This document shows positions 16,255 through 26,419 of a stretch of DNA of 64,000 bases, in pieces. The DNA lies in NCBI GenBank assembly GCA_903909435.1, contig CAIVVT010000122.1, forward strand, positions 1 to 64,000. Reading direction: 5' to 3'. The position numbers were made by a program, and so were the translations under genes. How positions within the stretch are numbered: the stretch's first letter is position 1; every line of letters starts with the position of its first letter. This stretch comes from an uncultured Acidobacteriia bacterium (GTDB lineage Bacteria > Acidobacteriota > Terriglobia > Bryobacterales > Bryobacteraceae). The notes beneath the pieces are model-generated. The model saw only the letters and a list, made by a program, of their open reading frames with translations. It searched no databases and had not been told where the DNA came from.

Positions 16255-19200
16255 TCAGTCGTGCTCGGGGATCTGACAGTGGAACGGGTCCGCGCCGATA
16301 GTGCCCGCCAGTTCGCCGAGGTAGGCCGGGGAACTGACCCGGGTGAGTTGCTCCCGCGCGGTCTTCAGCAGGCTGTCCACGTCCAGCGTCCGGGAAGCCG
16401 CGATGGAACGCGAGGTGGATCGGAAAACTTCCAGTGACGACAAATGCCGCCGCCACAACGCGATGTCCCGGTCCTGTTTGGTGCGCAGGCGCTCCCGATA
16501 CCAGTCGCTGGTGAGCAGCGCGTCGCGCGTGAACAGGCTGCGGATGGCGGGATGCTCCACGCCCTTCCCCTCGTATTGGCCGTGCACCATAATGTGCAGC
16601 AACGCTTTCAAAGGAGGGCAAGCCGCCTCCACGCTGCCGTCTTCAAAGTAGTTGGAAGCCACGCGCTTCTGGGCCTCCACGATGCTCTCGACGCCCGTGG
16701 CAAAGGCCTCAGGATTCTGCCTCTCGGGCCGCAGCAACTCCTCCGAAAACACCGCGTCGGGCGTTTCGAAAATGCGTCCCAGAAAACGGTCTGCGAAGAG
16801 CGCCGTGATGCGGTAGCCCAGACGGCTGGCGAGCACCGTGCGGCCGTTGGACTCGAAGTCCTCGAGCTTCTCGAGGTAGCCGTTTTCGATGAGAAAAGCG
16901 GGCTCGCGCTCCTGCACGCGCATCCGGCACCAGACCTCCGGCACCAGCATGCTGATGTCGTGATCAACACGGAAAGCCGGCCCAACCGAGCCCGCGGCCG
17001 TGGTGAAGCCGGCGTACTCGGTGAGGATGAAACTCACCAGCGCGTTGTTCAAATCGACGATCGGCCACAGCGCGTTGAACGGCCCTTTGGTCAACGCTCC
17101 CTCGCTGCCGAAGCCGGTGGTCGAAGGCGACTTGCCGGTCAGGCTGCACACGAAGTCCATGAATAGTTCGGGCAGGTCCTGGTAGTGGATGGGGTTGTAA
17201 ACAGCCAGTGGCGGCAGCCCGATTTTGGGGTCCGCGGGATTGCCCCGACGGCCGGCCAACACCGCACCCACCGGGAAGAACACCGGCTGGTCCGGCGGCA
17301 CTTTGCGGTCGAGCCGGGCGCTGACCTCGGCAAGGTAGGTCTCCGCCGCATTCACCACGTCGGGACGTTTCTGCAGATAGCGCGGGTTCTTGGTCGGCAC
17401 CCCGTCCACCAGCCGCGCGTGGGCCGAACTGACCACGTAGGTGCCGTCGTCTCCCTGCGCGAAGCGGCTGAGCAATTGCTTCATCGGCTCAGTGTATTTG
17501 TCGAACTCGGCGACGTGGTCGACCAGCTTGCGGACCTGTTCGACGGTCAGCGCCTCGAAGTTCGAAATGAAGGTTCCCGGGGAGGCCAGGTCCGCTTCCG
17601 CCTGCGCGTCGAAGCCGCGGTTCACGGCATCGTCGGGCCGCTGGAACAGCAGCGCTTCGCAATTGGAAACCAGCTTCACGCTGGGGTTCGAATAGCGCGA
17701 ATCCAGATTGCCAAGGCGCGCGCGCGGCACGACGACCGTAGCCGTGATGTCATCCTCCACCTGCACTTTCCAGGCCGGGTGGAAGTCGGGACGCAGCTTG
17801 TAAATGCGCCAACTGCCGTCCGGGTCGAACCCGACGCGGAGGTAGTTGCCGACCAGTTTCTGGTCGTCGTATTTCAGCTCGTGACCCAGGAATCCGTTCA
17901 TGCGGTCCACCGTGAAGTGCTCCATCCAGTTGTCGCCCCATTCGGGCCGGTAGTAGCGCTTGACCGTGAACACGAGTTGCCGGATGGTCTGGTGCAGGTC
18001 GCGCAGCCACGTGTTGTACTCATCCAGATAATCGGCCGAGGGGGTGAGCAGCTTGATGACCGAACCCAGCGAACGATCCAGGCTCAGGATGGGACGGTGC
18101 GCGCGGCGCTCCTCCTGCGGCTGCTTGTAGATATCGGAGAAATCGCGTTTCAGGATCTCGGCTACCTCGGCCATGTCCTTGTGGTAGTCGCGCAGGAAGA
18201 CCGGCCCGTTCAATAACACGCTCGAAATCGACTTCGAAATCTCGCTCTTGCCTCCGCCCGAGACCGTGGAAGGTTTGTGGCACAGCGTCCCGTCGGCGCG
18301 CGCGCCCACCAGCCTCCAGGCCGTGCCGTTGAGCTGCTTTTCGATGCGCAGCCAGTAGCCCATGGGCAAGACGTAAGTTTCGCCCACGCGCAGGGTCAGC
18401 TTCTGCCGCTGGCCGTTCTGCTGCCAGCTCACGAAGCCCTCCCGCACGTTGAACTCGGTACTCTGCGGGACGTAGAGGATCTCGGGAAAACGGCGGTCCA
18501 CCGCGTAGCCTTCGGGTTTGATTTCGGCCCGATCGCCCAGGATGGCCATGGCCTCGTCAAAGGTGGTCTTCTTAAGAGGCACCGTGCGGTCGGAGAAGAA
18601 ATCCTGGCCCAGAATGTAGGCCGGATAGGCGATCGCTCCGCCGGCATGTTCCTCCTCGGCCAAGCCGAAAAGATTGGCCGAGAAGCTGATCTGGGTTTTG
18701 ACTTCCTTCTTGCAATAGCCGTAGTAGTTGTCGGCGATGATGGTGACGATCACGCCGTGGTGGTCGCGGCAGGTAGCCTTGAACGCCTTGCCGCCGTTGT
18801 AGGGTTCGTCTTCCCTTTCCCAGCACATGCCGTCCCGCTTCTGGCGGGCCGTCGCGGCGCTCACGTGCGGCAGTCCGAGCGCCTTCTTGCGGATGCCTTG
18901 CAGGTGCGGCGCCAGAATCACGCAGCCGGTGTGGCCGGTCCAGTGCAGCACGTCGAGCGCGGAGTCGTTCTCCGGCAGATACGGGTCGCCGCCATTTCCG
19001 AAGATGCTCTCCACGAAATCGAGGTTGCTCACCAGGCTGGCGGGCGCGAAAAAGCGGATCTCCAGCGATTTGGCCGGTTCGTCGCCGGTCGCGGGACACA
19101 CGCAAGGGCGCAGCAGCAGGGACGCGAAAATGCGCGCCTGCTCGTCCTGGTCGGCTGTGAACGGCAGAGCCAGGGCCTCTTCCGGGGGCCGCCAGGCTTT

Positions 19201-19722
19201 TTCGAGCAGGGTGGCGAAGGCTTGCTTGGGGACAGTGATCTTGTCGGCCGGGACGGGCAGGCCACCTTCGACGATGTGGAAGATGCCCTGGGTGGTGCGC
19301 TTGTCGCTCTTGGGATTGTGCAGCACTCCCTGCGCGATGCGATAGGAGTTGAGGTACGGCGACGCGAGCGAATCGCCGGTGGCGGGCAGGGACATCACCC
19401 GCGCCAGACCGGGGCGATCCAGGACGAACGTCCGGCTGGGTAGCCGGGCGGCGCCGGACGGGCAGACATCCGACAGGTAACCGTCCAGGAAGTCCTGGAT
19501 GCGGGTGTCGGCCGGACAGAGCATGTCGCCCAGCAGCAGGTCCTTCTGATAGTGGTTTCGGAGCAGCGGCCCGGCGACTTCCAGCGAATAGGCGTCGGCA
19601 GTGCTCTTGCTGGTAGGTTGCCCTAGCGAGACCAGCTTGAGGTTCAGGTACCGGATCAGCTCTTCCCGATGCGAATTGTCGAGGGCGGTGGATTGGCTTT
19701 GCGAAATCACTCTTGCTCCCAT
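16255..19722 (-). CDS. Probable diphosphate-dependent phosphoenolpyruvate carboxykinase
   Basis: An 1155-residue cytosolic protein without signal or membrane segments. Size and several motifs fit PPi-type PEP carboxykinase (about 1130-1200 residues, EC 4.1.1.38), known from Entamoeba and Propionibacterium, which makes PEP and diphosphate from oxaloacetate and phosphate, or the reverse. Blocks that match my memory of that family are 'YLNLKLVSLG' near the start, 'RTFVLDRPGLARVMSLP', 'GVLHNPKSDKRTTQGIFH', 'EGGLPVP', 'SLVSNLDFVESIFGNGGDPY', 'GHTGCVILAPHLQG', 'DNYYGYCKKEVKTQIS' and 'EEEHAGGAIAYP'. 'TGKSPSTTG' (about residue 865) could be a phosphate-binding loop. The gene stands alone, with a 98-base gap to the two-component operon. 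The family call is an inference from remembered motifs and needs a profile search. Confidence 0.62.
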   Translation of the reverse strand: MGARVISQSQSTALDNSHREELIRYLNLKLVSLGQPTSKSTADAYSLEVAGPLLRNHYQKDLLLGDMLCPADTRIQDFLDGYLSDVCPSGAARLPSRTFVLDRPGLARVMSLPATGDSLASPYLNSYRIAQGVLHNPKSDKRTTQGIFHIVEGGLPVPADKITVPKQAFATLLEKAWRPPEEALALPFTADQDEQARIFASLLLRPCVCPATGDEPAKSLEIRFFAPASLVSNLDFVESIFGNGGDPYLPENDSALDVLHWTGHTGCVILAPHLQGIRKKALGLPHVSAATARQKRDGMCWEREDEPYNGGKAFKATCRDHHGVIVTIIADNYYGYCKKEVKTQISFSANLFGLAEEEHAGGAIAYPAYILGQDFFSDRTVPLKKTTFDEAMAILGDRAEIKPEGYAVDRRFPEILYVPQSTEFNVREGFVSWQQNGQRQKLTLRVGETYVLPMGYWLRIEKQLNGTAWRLVGARADGTLCHKPSTVSGGGKSEISKSISSVLLNGPVFLRDYHKDMAEVAEILKRDFSDIYKQPQEERRAHRPILSLDRSLGSVIKLLTPSADYLDEYNTWLRDLHQTIRQLVFTVKRYYRPEWGDNWMEHFTVDRMNGFLGHELKYDDQKLVGNYLRVGFDPDGSWRIYKLRPDFHPAWKVQVEDDITATVVVPRARLGNLDSRYSNPSVKLVSNCEALLFQRPDDAVNRGFDAQAEADLASPGTFISNFEALTVEQVRKLVDHVAEFDKYTEPMKQLLSRFAQGDDGTYVVSSAHARLVDGVPTKNPRYLQKRPDVVNAAETYLAEVSARLDRKVPPDQPVFFPVGAVLAGRRGNPADPKIGLPPLAVYNPIHYQDLPELFMDFVCSLTGKSPSTTGFGSEGALTKGPFNALWPIVDLNNALVSFILTEYAGFTTAAGSVGPAFRVDHDISMLVPEVWCRMRVQEREPAFLIENGYLEKLEDFESNGRTVLASRLGYRITALFADRFLGRIFETPDAVFSEELLRPERQNPEAFATGVESIVEAQKRVASNYFEDGSVEAACPPLKALLHIMVHGQYEGKGVEHPAIRSLFTRDALLTSDWYRERLRTKQDRDIALWRRHLSSLEVFRSTSRSIAASRTLDVDSLLKTAREQLTRVSSPAYLGELAGTIGADPFHCQIPEHD

Positions 19723-20018
19723 AGGTTTTTTGGGGGACTTAGCGACGGCCGGCGCTGAACTTGGCGGGCAGCCCTCTTTGCCTCGTCTGGGTATTGGTTA
19801 CAGGGTACCAAGCGCACCCATCTCAAATGGATGAACGGAGCGGCTTTTTGGCTTCGTCCGGAGTGCGACCCGGGGGCGGGGGGTTGGCTGGAGGGTGGGA
19901 CGGGTGGGCGACCCTCAAGAATTGGTGTAAAAATATGATATGAATCCGCTCAACTAATATGCGCATCATTGATGGTAGGTGGTAAACTCGTTCCAGGGGT
20001 AAGGCCCCCGGTAATCAT

Positions 20019-22649
20019 ATGGACCCTAATCGTCTGACCGAACAATCCCAGGACGCGCTTCGCGCCGCGCAGGCGCTGGCCGCCCGGCTCAGCCATCAGC
20101 AGATCGACAACGAACACCTGCTTACGGCCCTGCTGGAGCAGGAGAACGGCGTTGTGCCGGATGTCCTGCTGCGGGCGGGCGTCAAGTTGCCGAACCTGCA
20201 CCAGCGACTGCTGGCCGAGTTGGAGAAGCTGCCGAAGGTGGCCGTCTCGCCGGGCGCGGGGGGCGGCATGTACGTCACTCAGCGGCTGGAGCGCACGTTT
20301 GCGGAGGCCGAGATTGAGGCTAAGAAGCGCCGCGACGATTTCGTGAGCGTCGAGCACCTTTTACTGGCGCTGTTCCGACAGGACGGAAAAGCCACGGAAC
20401 TGCTGCGCGAATCAGGGGCGACGCAGGAGAAGCTCGACCAGGCGGTCAAAGATATCCGGGGCAGCCAGCGCGTGACCACGCAGAATCCGGAGGCCACCTA
20501 CCAGGCCCTGGAGAAATATGGCCGCGACCTGACGGCCATGGCCGCCGAGGGCAAACTCGATCCGGTGATCGGGCGCGACGAGGAGATTCGCCGCATCATC
20601 CAGGTGCTCTCGCGCCGCACCAAGAACAACCCCGTGCTGATCGGCGAACCGGGCGTCGGCAAGACGGCCATCGCCGAGGGGCTGGCGCAGCGCATCGTGC
20701 GCGGCGACGTTCCGGAGGGGCTGAAAGAAAAGAAGGTGGTCTCGCTCGACATGGGCGCCCTGATCGCAGGCGCCAAGTTCCGCGGCGAGTTCGAGGAGCG
20801 GCTGAAGGCGGTGCTCAAGGAAGTTGCGTCGAGCGAAGGGCAGATTATTCTGTTCATCGACGAGTTGCACACGGTGGTCGGCGCAGGCAAGGCCGAGGGC
20901 GCAATGGATGCCGGCAACCTGCTGAAGCCCATGCTCGCCCGGGGCGAGTTGCACTGCATCGGCGCCACCACGCTGGACGAATACCGTAAATACATCGAGA
21001 AAGACGCCGCGCTGGAGCGGCGCTTCCAGCCGGTGGTGGTCGATCAACCCTCGGTGGAAGACACGATCTCAATTCTGCGCGGGCTGAAAGAGCGCTATGA
21101 AGTCCACCATGGCGTGCGGATCAAAGACACCGCCCTGGTGGCCGCCGCCGTGTTGTCGAACCGCTACATTACCGACCGCTTCCTGCCCGACAAAGCCATC
21201 GATCTGGTCGACGAGTCGGCCGCTCGGCTGCGCACCGAAATCGACTCCATGCCCGCGGCCCTCGACGAGGCGATGAGGCGCATCCTGCAACTCGAGATCG
21301 AGCGCGAGGCGCTGAAGAAAGAGAAGGACGACGCCTCGAAGGAACGGCTCACGAAGATCGAAGAGGAGTTGTTCACACTCCACAAGGAGACCGACTCGCT
21401 GAAGAGCCGCTGGCAGGGCGAGAAGGACAGCGTGCAGCGGCTGCGTTCGCTGCGCGAGCAGATCGAGACAGTGAAGCGCGATATCGAACTCGCCGAACGC
21501 GCCTACGATCTGAACAAAGCCGCCGAACTGAAGTGGGGCACTCTGATCGGTCTCGAAAAAGCGCTGAAAGAGGAAGAAGCGCGGCTGGCCGCCGAGAACA
21601 AGCAGAACCGCCTCTTGAAAGAAGAGGTGGACGAAGAAGACATCGCGCAGATCGTCGCGCGCTGGACCGGCATCCCGGTGTCACGCATGCTCGAAGGCGA
21701 GTTGCACAAGCTGCTGCACCTGGAGACGCAACTGCACCGCCGGGTGATCGGGCAGGACGAAGCCGTGGAGGTGGTCTCCGAAGCGGTCCGCCGCTCGCGT
21801 GCGGGCCTCAGCGACCCCAAGCGCCCCATCGGCAGTTTCCTGTTTCTTGGCCCCACGGGTGTCGGCAAGACCGAACTGGCGCGTGCCTTGGCCGAGACGC
21901 TGTTCGACGACGAGCGGGCACTGATCCGGCTCGACATGAGCGAATACCAGGAGAAGCATACGGTCGCCCGTCTGATCGGCGCGCCTCCCGGCTACGTCGG
22001 TTTCGAAGAAGGCGGCCAACTGACGGAAGCGATCCGCCGCCGGCCCTACGCGGTGATCCTGTTCGACGAGATCGAAAAGGCACATCCCGACGTTTTCAAC
22101 GTCCTGCTGCAGGTGCTCGACGACGGGCGGTTGACCGATGGCCAGGGCCGCACTGTGGACTTCCGCAACACGATCCTGATCATGACCTCCAACCTCGGCA
22201 GCGACCGCATCCGCAGTTTCACGGGCGAGACCAGCGGCGCGCAGTACGAACTGATGAAGCTGGCCGTGATGGAGGAACTGCGCAAGGCGTTCCGCCCCGA
22301 GTTCCTGAATCGCGTGGACGAGACGGTCGTCTTCCACGTGCTAAAGAGCGACCAGCTCCGCCGCATCGTCGATATCCAACTCGAGATCCTGCGACGTCGC
22401 CTGGACGCCCGCCACATCACGCTGGAACTGGAGCCGGAACTGATCGAGCATATTGCCCGCATCGGCTACGAGCCCGACTACGGCGCACGCCCGTTGAAGC
22501 GGGCCATTCAGAAAGAACTGGAAACGCCGCTCGCGAAGGCGCTGCTCGAGGGCAGCGTCCGAGACGGTCAGCACATCGTCGCCAGCCTTGGGCCGAAAGG
22601 CGCCGTTTTCGGTCACGGCCGGGTGAACAGTCCGGTCGGGGCGGCCTAA
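20019..22649 (+). CDS. clpB: ATP-dependent disaggregase ClpB
   Basis: An 876-residue Hsp100 chaperone that, with DnaK, pulls polypeptides out of aggregates through a hexameric pore. An N-terminal Clp repeat domain (about 1-145) is followed by AAA+ domain 1 with Walker A 'GEPGVGKT' near residue 209 and '[13 protein letters not shown]'. The coiled-coil middle domain (about 405-530) marks ClpB rather than ClpA or ClpC. AAA+ domain 2 has 'GPTGVGKT' near 611, the pore-loop block '[13 protein letters not shown]' and '[14 protein letters not shown]'. The upstream 120 bases are AT-rich compared with the surroundings and probably hold the promoter; I see no clear CIRCE or sigma-32 box. lon follows 108 bases downstream on the same strand. 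Confidence 0.96.
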   Translation: MDPNRLTEQSQDALRAAQALAARLSHQQIDNEHLLTALLEQENGVVPDVLLRAGVKLPNLHQRLLAELEKLPKVAVSPGAGGGMYVTQRLERTFAEAEIEAKKRRDDFVSVEHLLLALFRQDGKATELLRESGATQEKLDQAVKDIRGSQRVTTQNPEATYQALEKYGRDLTAMAAEGKLDPVIGRDEEIRRIIQVLSRRTKNNPVLIGEPGVGKTAIAEGLAQRIVRGDVPEGLKEKKVVSLDMGALIAGAKFRGEFEERLKAVLKEVASSEGQIILFIDELHTVVGAGKAEGAMDAGNLLKPMLARGELHCIGATTLDEYRKYIEKDAALERRFQPVVVDQPSVEDTISILRGLKERYEVHHGVRIKDTALVAAAVLSNRYITDRFLPDKAIDLVDESAARLRTEIDSMPAALDEAMRRILQLEIEREALKKEKDDASKERLTKIEEELFTLHKETDSLKSRWQGEKDSVQRLRSLREQIETVKRDIELAERAYDLNKAAELKWGTLIGLEKALKEEEARLAAENKQNRLLKEEVDEEDIAQIVARWTGIPVSRMLEGELHKLLHLETQLHRRVIGQDEAVEVVSEAVRRSRAGLSDPKRPIGSFLFLGPTGVGKTELARALAETLFDDERALIRLDMSEYQEKHTVARLIGAPPGYVGFEEGGQLTEAIRRRPYAVILFDEIEKAHPDVFNVLLQVLDDGRLTDGQGRTVDFRNTILIMTSNLGSDRIRSFTGETSGAQYELMKLAVMEELRKAFRPEFLNRVDETVVFHVLKSDQLRRIVDIQLEILRRRLDARHITLELEPELIEHIARIGYEPDYGARPLKRAIQKELETPLAKALLEGSVRDGQHIVASLGPKGAVFGHGRVNSPVGAA

Positions 22650-22757
22650 ACGCCGCATTGTTTACCGCCCTGATGAGCCGTAGCTTAAGCGCGCTTCATC
22701 AAATAGGCATAGAGATCGAACGGCATAAGAGTTAGAAAGAAGACACGAGGAGTTTCG

Positions 22758-25118
22758 ATGCCAGAACAGCCACAAGCACCCCGCGCATTGCCAGTACTTC
22801 CGCTGAAGAACGTCGTCCTGTTCCCGAAGCTTGTCCTGCCGCTGTCGGTGGGTAGGGAGGCCTCCCGCGCCGCTGTCGACGCGGCTATCAAGGACCACGA
22901 AGGCGAGATGATTCTGGTCGCGCAGAAGGACCCGGGTACGGAAAACCCGGCGCCCGGCGATCTGCACACCATCGCGACCCGGGCCAAGATCCGCAAGATC
23001 CTGCGCACTGCGCCGAACGCGATGGAACTGATCGTCTCGGGTCTGGAGCGCGTCACGATCGAGGGGTTTGAGAGCGGCACATTCCTGACCGCGAGTTTCT
23101 CGCCGCGCGATCTGATCCCGGAGCATACCGACGAGGAACGTGCGCTGCGTACCGCATTGTTCGAGCTCGCCGCACAAGCCGTCGAGAAGATCAACCCGCA
23201 GTCGGCCGAACAGGTGAGCGACCTGCTGGCCAACGCCGACGACCCCGAGCAGATCATGTACCTGCTCGCCACCGCTTTCAATCTAGACGTCGAGAAGCTG
23301 CAAAGCCTGCTTGAGGCGCCGACGCTGGTCGAGGGTTTGCGGCTCGCCGTCAAGCACATCTCGCACGAGATCCAGATCCTGGAAATGCGTCACAAGATCG
23401 TGCGCGAGGCGCAGGAAGAGATCAGCAAGGAACAGCGCGAGTATGTGCTGCGCCGGCAGATGAAGGCCATCCAGAACGAACTCGGCGAGGACGATCCCGA
23501 GAAGGCCGAAGCCGCCGAATTGCGCGCGCGCTTTGCCAAAGCCGACCTGCCGGACGATGTCCGCAAAGAGGCCGAGCGCGAACTGAACCGCTTCGAACGA
23601 CTGCCAGGACAGTCCCCGGAGCGCCAGGTTCTGCGCACCTGGGTCGAATTGGTCATCGAACTGCTGTGGCGCGTTCGCACCGAAGACAATCTGGAAATCG
23701 CGCGGGCTCGCAAGATCCTCAACGACGACCACTACGGGTTGGACGACGTAAAGGAGCGCATCCTCGAACACCTCGGCGTGCTCCACCGCAACCCGAGCGC
23801 GAAGGCGCCGATCCTGTGCTTCGTCGGACCTCCCGGCGTCGGCAAAACTTCGCTGGGCCAATCCATCGCCCGCTCGCTCGGCCGCAAGTTCGAGCGTATG
23901 AGCGTCGGCGGCCTGCATGACGAAGCCGAGTTGCGCGGCCACCGCCGGACTTACATCGGCGCGATGGCCGGCCGCCTGATCCAAGCTATGCGGCGCGCCG
24001 GGGCCAACAACCCGGTGCTGATGCTGGACGAGATCGACAAACTCGGGCGCGACTTCCGCGGCGATCCGGCCGCCGCGCTGCTCGAAGTGCTCGACCCCGA
24101 GCAGAACAGCACGTTCCGAGACAACTACCTGGACATGCCTTTCGACCTTTCAAAGGTACTGTTCATCACCACCGCCAACACGCTCGACTCGCTGCCGCAG
24201 CCGCTGCTCGACCGTATGGAAGTGATCCGGCTGGCGGGCTACAGCGAGGAGGAGAAGGTCGTCATCGCGAACCGCTTCCTGATCCCGCGTCAACTCAAGG
24301 AGACGGGCCTTTCGCTCGACCTGGTCAGTTTCCCCGACGACGGGTTATTGAAGATCATCTCCGGCTACACGCGGGAGGCGGGACTGCGCAACCTGGAACG
24401 CGCCATCGGCCGGCTGCTGCGCAAGTCCGCGCTGAAATTCGCCGAGGGGCGGACCGAGCCGATCTCGCTAACGCCCGACTCCATCGTCGACCAACTAGGA
24501 CCCGAGTACTTCCTGCCTGAGGCGGCGCGCAAGCAACTGCCTCCCGGGGTCGCGACGGGTCTGGCCTGGACTCCGACCGGCGGCGACGTGCTGTACATCG
24601 AAGCCACGCTATTGCCGAAGGGCAAGGGCCTCACGCTCACCGGGCAACTGGGCGAGGTGATGCAGGAATCGGCCAAAGCCGCGCAGAGCTATCTGTGGGC
24701 GCACGCCGAGGCCTACGGCATCGACCCGCAACTTTTCACCGAGTGCGGCGTTCACATCCACGTGCCCGCGGGCGGCATCCCCAAGGATGGACCGTCGGCC
24801 GGCATCACGGCCGCCGTCTCGTTGGCGTCGCTTTACACCAAGCAACCCGTACGCAGCGATACCGCGATGACTGGCGAGATCACGCTGACCGGGCGTGTGC
24901 TGCCCATCGGCGGTTTGAAAGAGAAGGTGCTGGCCGCGCGGCGGGCCGGCATCACCCGGATCGTCATGCCCAAAGCCAACGCCAAGGACCTGCGCGACCT
25001 GCCCGAGCACGTGCGCAAGGAGATGCAGTTCTTTTACGCAGAGCGAATCGACGAAGTGTTCCGCGAGACGATTCCCGCGCTGGCGGAGCGTCTCCTGGAA
25101 GAGGCAGTAGTCGCCTGA
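22758..25118 (+). CDS. lon: ATP-dependent protease La
   Basis: A 786-residue Lon protease, which unfolds and degrades damaged or regulatory proteins in the cytosol as a hexamer. An N-terminal substrate-binding domain (about 8-205, starting 'LPVLPLKNVVLFP') and a helical linker precede the AAA+ domain, with Walker A 'GPPGVGKT' near residue 356 and Walker B 'VLMLDEIDKLG'. The C-terminal serine-lysine protease domain has the nucleophile in 'PKDGPSAG' (Ser near 679) and the Lys in 'GGLKEK' (near 722). A good GAGGAG ribosome site precedes the ATG. It forms a protein quality-control pair with clpB and is followed by a strong terminator. Confidence 0.97.
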   Translation: MPEQPQAPRALPVLPLKNVVLFPKLVLPLSVGREASRAAVDAAIKDHEGEMILVAQKDPGTENPAPGDLHTIATRAKIRKILRTAPNAMELIVSGLERVTIEGFESGTFLTASFSPRDLIPEHTDEERALRTALFELAAQAVEKINPQSAEQVSDLLANADDPEQIMYLLATAFNLDVEKLQSLLEAPTLVEGLRLAVKHISHEIQILEMRHKIVREAQEEISKEQREYVLRRQMKAIQNELGEDDPEKAEAAELRARFAKADLPDDVRKEAERELNRFERLPGQSPERQVLRTWVELVIELLWRVRTEDNLEIARARKILNDDHYGLDDVKERILEHLGVLHRNPSAKAPILCFVGPPGVGKTSLGQSIARSLGRKFERMSVGGLHDEAELRGHRRTYIGAMAGRLIQAMRRAGANNPVLMLDEIDKLGRDFRGDPAAALLEVLDPEQNSTFRDNYLDMPFDLSKVLFITTANTLDSLPQPLLDRMEVIRLAGYSEEEKVVIANRFLIPRQLKETGLSLDLVSFPDDGLLKIISGYTREAGLRNLERAIGRLLRKSALKFAEGRTEPISLTPDSIVDQLGPEYFLPEAARKQLPPGVATGLAWTPTGGDVLYIEATLLPKGKGLTLTGQLGEVMQESAKAAQSYLWAHAEAYGIDPQLFTECGVHIHVPAGGIPKDGPSAGITAAVSLASLYTKQPVRSDTAMTGEITLTGRVLPIGGLKEKVLAARRAGITRIVMPKANAKDLRDLPEHVRKEMQFFYAERIDEVFRETIPALAERLLEEAVVA

Positions 25119-25146
25119 CCCTTGAGTCTGAAAGTGACCGAATCGA

Positions 25147-25182
25147 GAGCCGTGCTCATGGGCGAGCGCGGCTCTTCTTTTT
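25147..25182 (+). terminator. Rho-independent terminator after lon
   Basis: An 11-bp stem (25147-25157 with 25164-25174, one G-T pair), a 6-base loop and TTCTTTTT directly after it, 28 bases past the lon stop codon. Confidence 0.93.
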
Positions 25183-25283
25183 GTGTGGATGCTTCTTTAG
25201 CTGGCCAAATGGGATTTCCCGCGCATGCTTGGGAGTCCATGGTTCCGCAGGGCCGGATTGACCGCTACCGTGTGCGAAACTCA

Positions 25284-25571
25284 ATGGGTATGGGATTCAA
25301 TCAGTTCGTTGAAGAAGTTCAAGTCCTGGGCCATGACCTGGTCAGCAAGGTGCGTGAGCTGATTCACGAAGGTAACGTCCAGCGCATCGTCGTCAAAGAC
25401 GAGCACGGAAATACGTTCGTCGAGATTCCGGTTACGGTTGCCGCCGTAGGCGCCATTCTCGCACCGCTGCTGGCCGCGATTGGCGCAATCTCCGCGATGG
25501 TCGCGAAGTTCACCATCGTGGTCATCCGCAGCGAGCCGAAACCGCCGCAAGACCCGCCACCGGCACCCTGA
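25284..25571 (+). CDS. DUF4342-type small protein
   Basis: A 95-residue protein. The core 'LVSKVRELIHEGNVQRIVVKDEHGNTFVEIPVTVAAVGAIL' (split here only for reading) matches the pattern of DUF4342 proteins: a short amphipathic helix, two beta strands, then a long hydrophobic segment (about 52-80) that would anchor it in or against the membrane. The C terminus is polar and Pro-rich. I start it at ATG 25284; a second ATG at 25290 is equally possible. The in-frame region upstream lies inside the lon terminator and is not convincing as protein. Function unknown; members sometimes sit near stress genes, which fits clpB-lon. Confidence 0.7.
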   Translation: MGMGFNQFVEEVQVLGHDLVSKVRELIHEGNVQRIVVKDEHGNTFVEIPVTVAAVGAILAPLLAAIGAISAMVAKFTIVVIRSEPKPPQDPPPAP

Positions 25572-25616
25572 AGCATCGCATCCGCTAAAGGGTTGATTCG
25601 CGGGAAGCCGCTCCCT

Positions 25617-26387
25617 TCAACGGGCCGTCCAGCCGCCATCGATCACCAGCGTGTGCCCGGTGATCAGCGAGGCCGCCGGGGAGGCCAGGAACACGACCGA
25701 ACCTGCCACGTCCATAGGCTGTCCTATGCGGTGCAAGGCCGCGATGCGCTCGACCACATCGGCGCGGAACTCGGGATCGGCGAGGCATTCCTCCGTACCC
25801 GGAGTTTCAATGAAGGTGGGCGCAACGGCGTTCACGTTGATGCCGTACTTGCCCCATTCGACGGCCAGGCACTTGGTGAGATGGACAATGGCGGCCTTGG
25901 TCGCGCAGTAAATGGATTCGGTCGGCAAAGCGGCGAAGCCAGCCTGTGAGCTGACGTTAACGATCCGGCCGCTCTTCTGGCCGAGCATGACCCGGCCCGC
26001 AGCCTGACTGGCAAAGAACGTCCCTTTGAGATTGACCGCCATGGTGAGGTCGTAATCTTCTTCGCGTACGTTTTCGGCGAGGTTGCCCGGCGCGATGCCT
26101 GCGTTGTTGACCAGGATATCGAGCCGGCCAAACCGGGCCACCGTGTCGTCAACGGCGCGGAAGATCTGGTCCAGGCTGGTCACGTCCATTTGCAGTGCAA
26201 GCGCGCGGCGGCCCAGTGCTTCGATTTCGGCAGGGAGACCGCCGTGTGCGTTGCGGTCTCGCAAACCGAGGGCGACGTCAGCGCCGGCGTGGGCCAGGGC
26301 CAGCGCAATGGCGCGGCCGAGTCCCCGCCCGGATGCGGTCACCAGAGCGACTTTGCCCGACAAATCGAATTCAGGGTATGAGTTCAC
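25617..26387 (-). CDS. Short-chain dehydrogenase/reductase, FabG-like
   Basis: A 256-residue classical SDR. The NAD(P)-binding motif is 'TASGRGLG' (TGxxxGxG type with Ala for the first Gly), then 'DILVNNAGIAPGN', the Ser of 'IVNVSSQAG' and the catalytic 'YCATK', and the C-terminal 'GHTLVIDGGW'. It oxidises or reduces a sugar, polyol or acyl substrate that cannot be told from sequence. The start is GTG 26387; no strong ribosome site is visible. The gene follows the sulfatase gene by 32 bases on the same strand, so it may act on a sugar set free by the sulfatase. Confidence 0.86.
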   Translation of the reverse strand: MNSYPEFDLSGKVALVTASGRGLGRAIALALAHAGADVALGLRDRNAHGGLPAEIEALGRRALALQMDVTSLDQIFRAVDDTVARFGRLDILVNNAGIAPGNLAENVREEDYDLTMAVNLKGTFFASQAAGRVMLGQKSGRIVNVSSQAGFAALPTESIYCATKAAIVHLTKCLAVEWGKYGINVNAVAPTFIETPGTEECLADPEFRADVVERIAALHRIGQPMDVAGSVVFLASPAASLITGHTLVIDGGWTAR

Positions 26388-26419
26388 AGCGACCAGTTTA
26401 GTGCACCCCGGGAGGCGGG

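Noticed and set aside
18277-19443. A 388-residue open frame on the plus strand opposite the PPi-PEPCK-like gene
   Set aside because: Antisense shadow; composition is Arg/Gly/His-rich and no motif or ribosome site supports it.
19880-20018. Sigma-32 or CIRCE heat-shock element before clpB
   Set aside because: The region is AT-rich and has CTCAAG and TATGAT, but spacing and sequence do not match either element.
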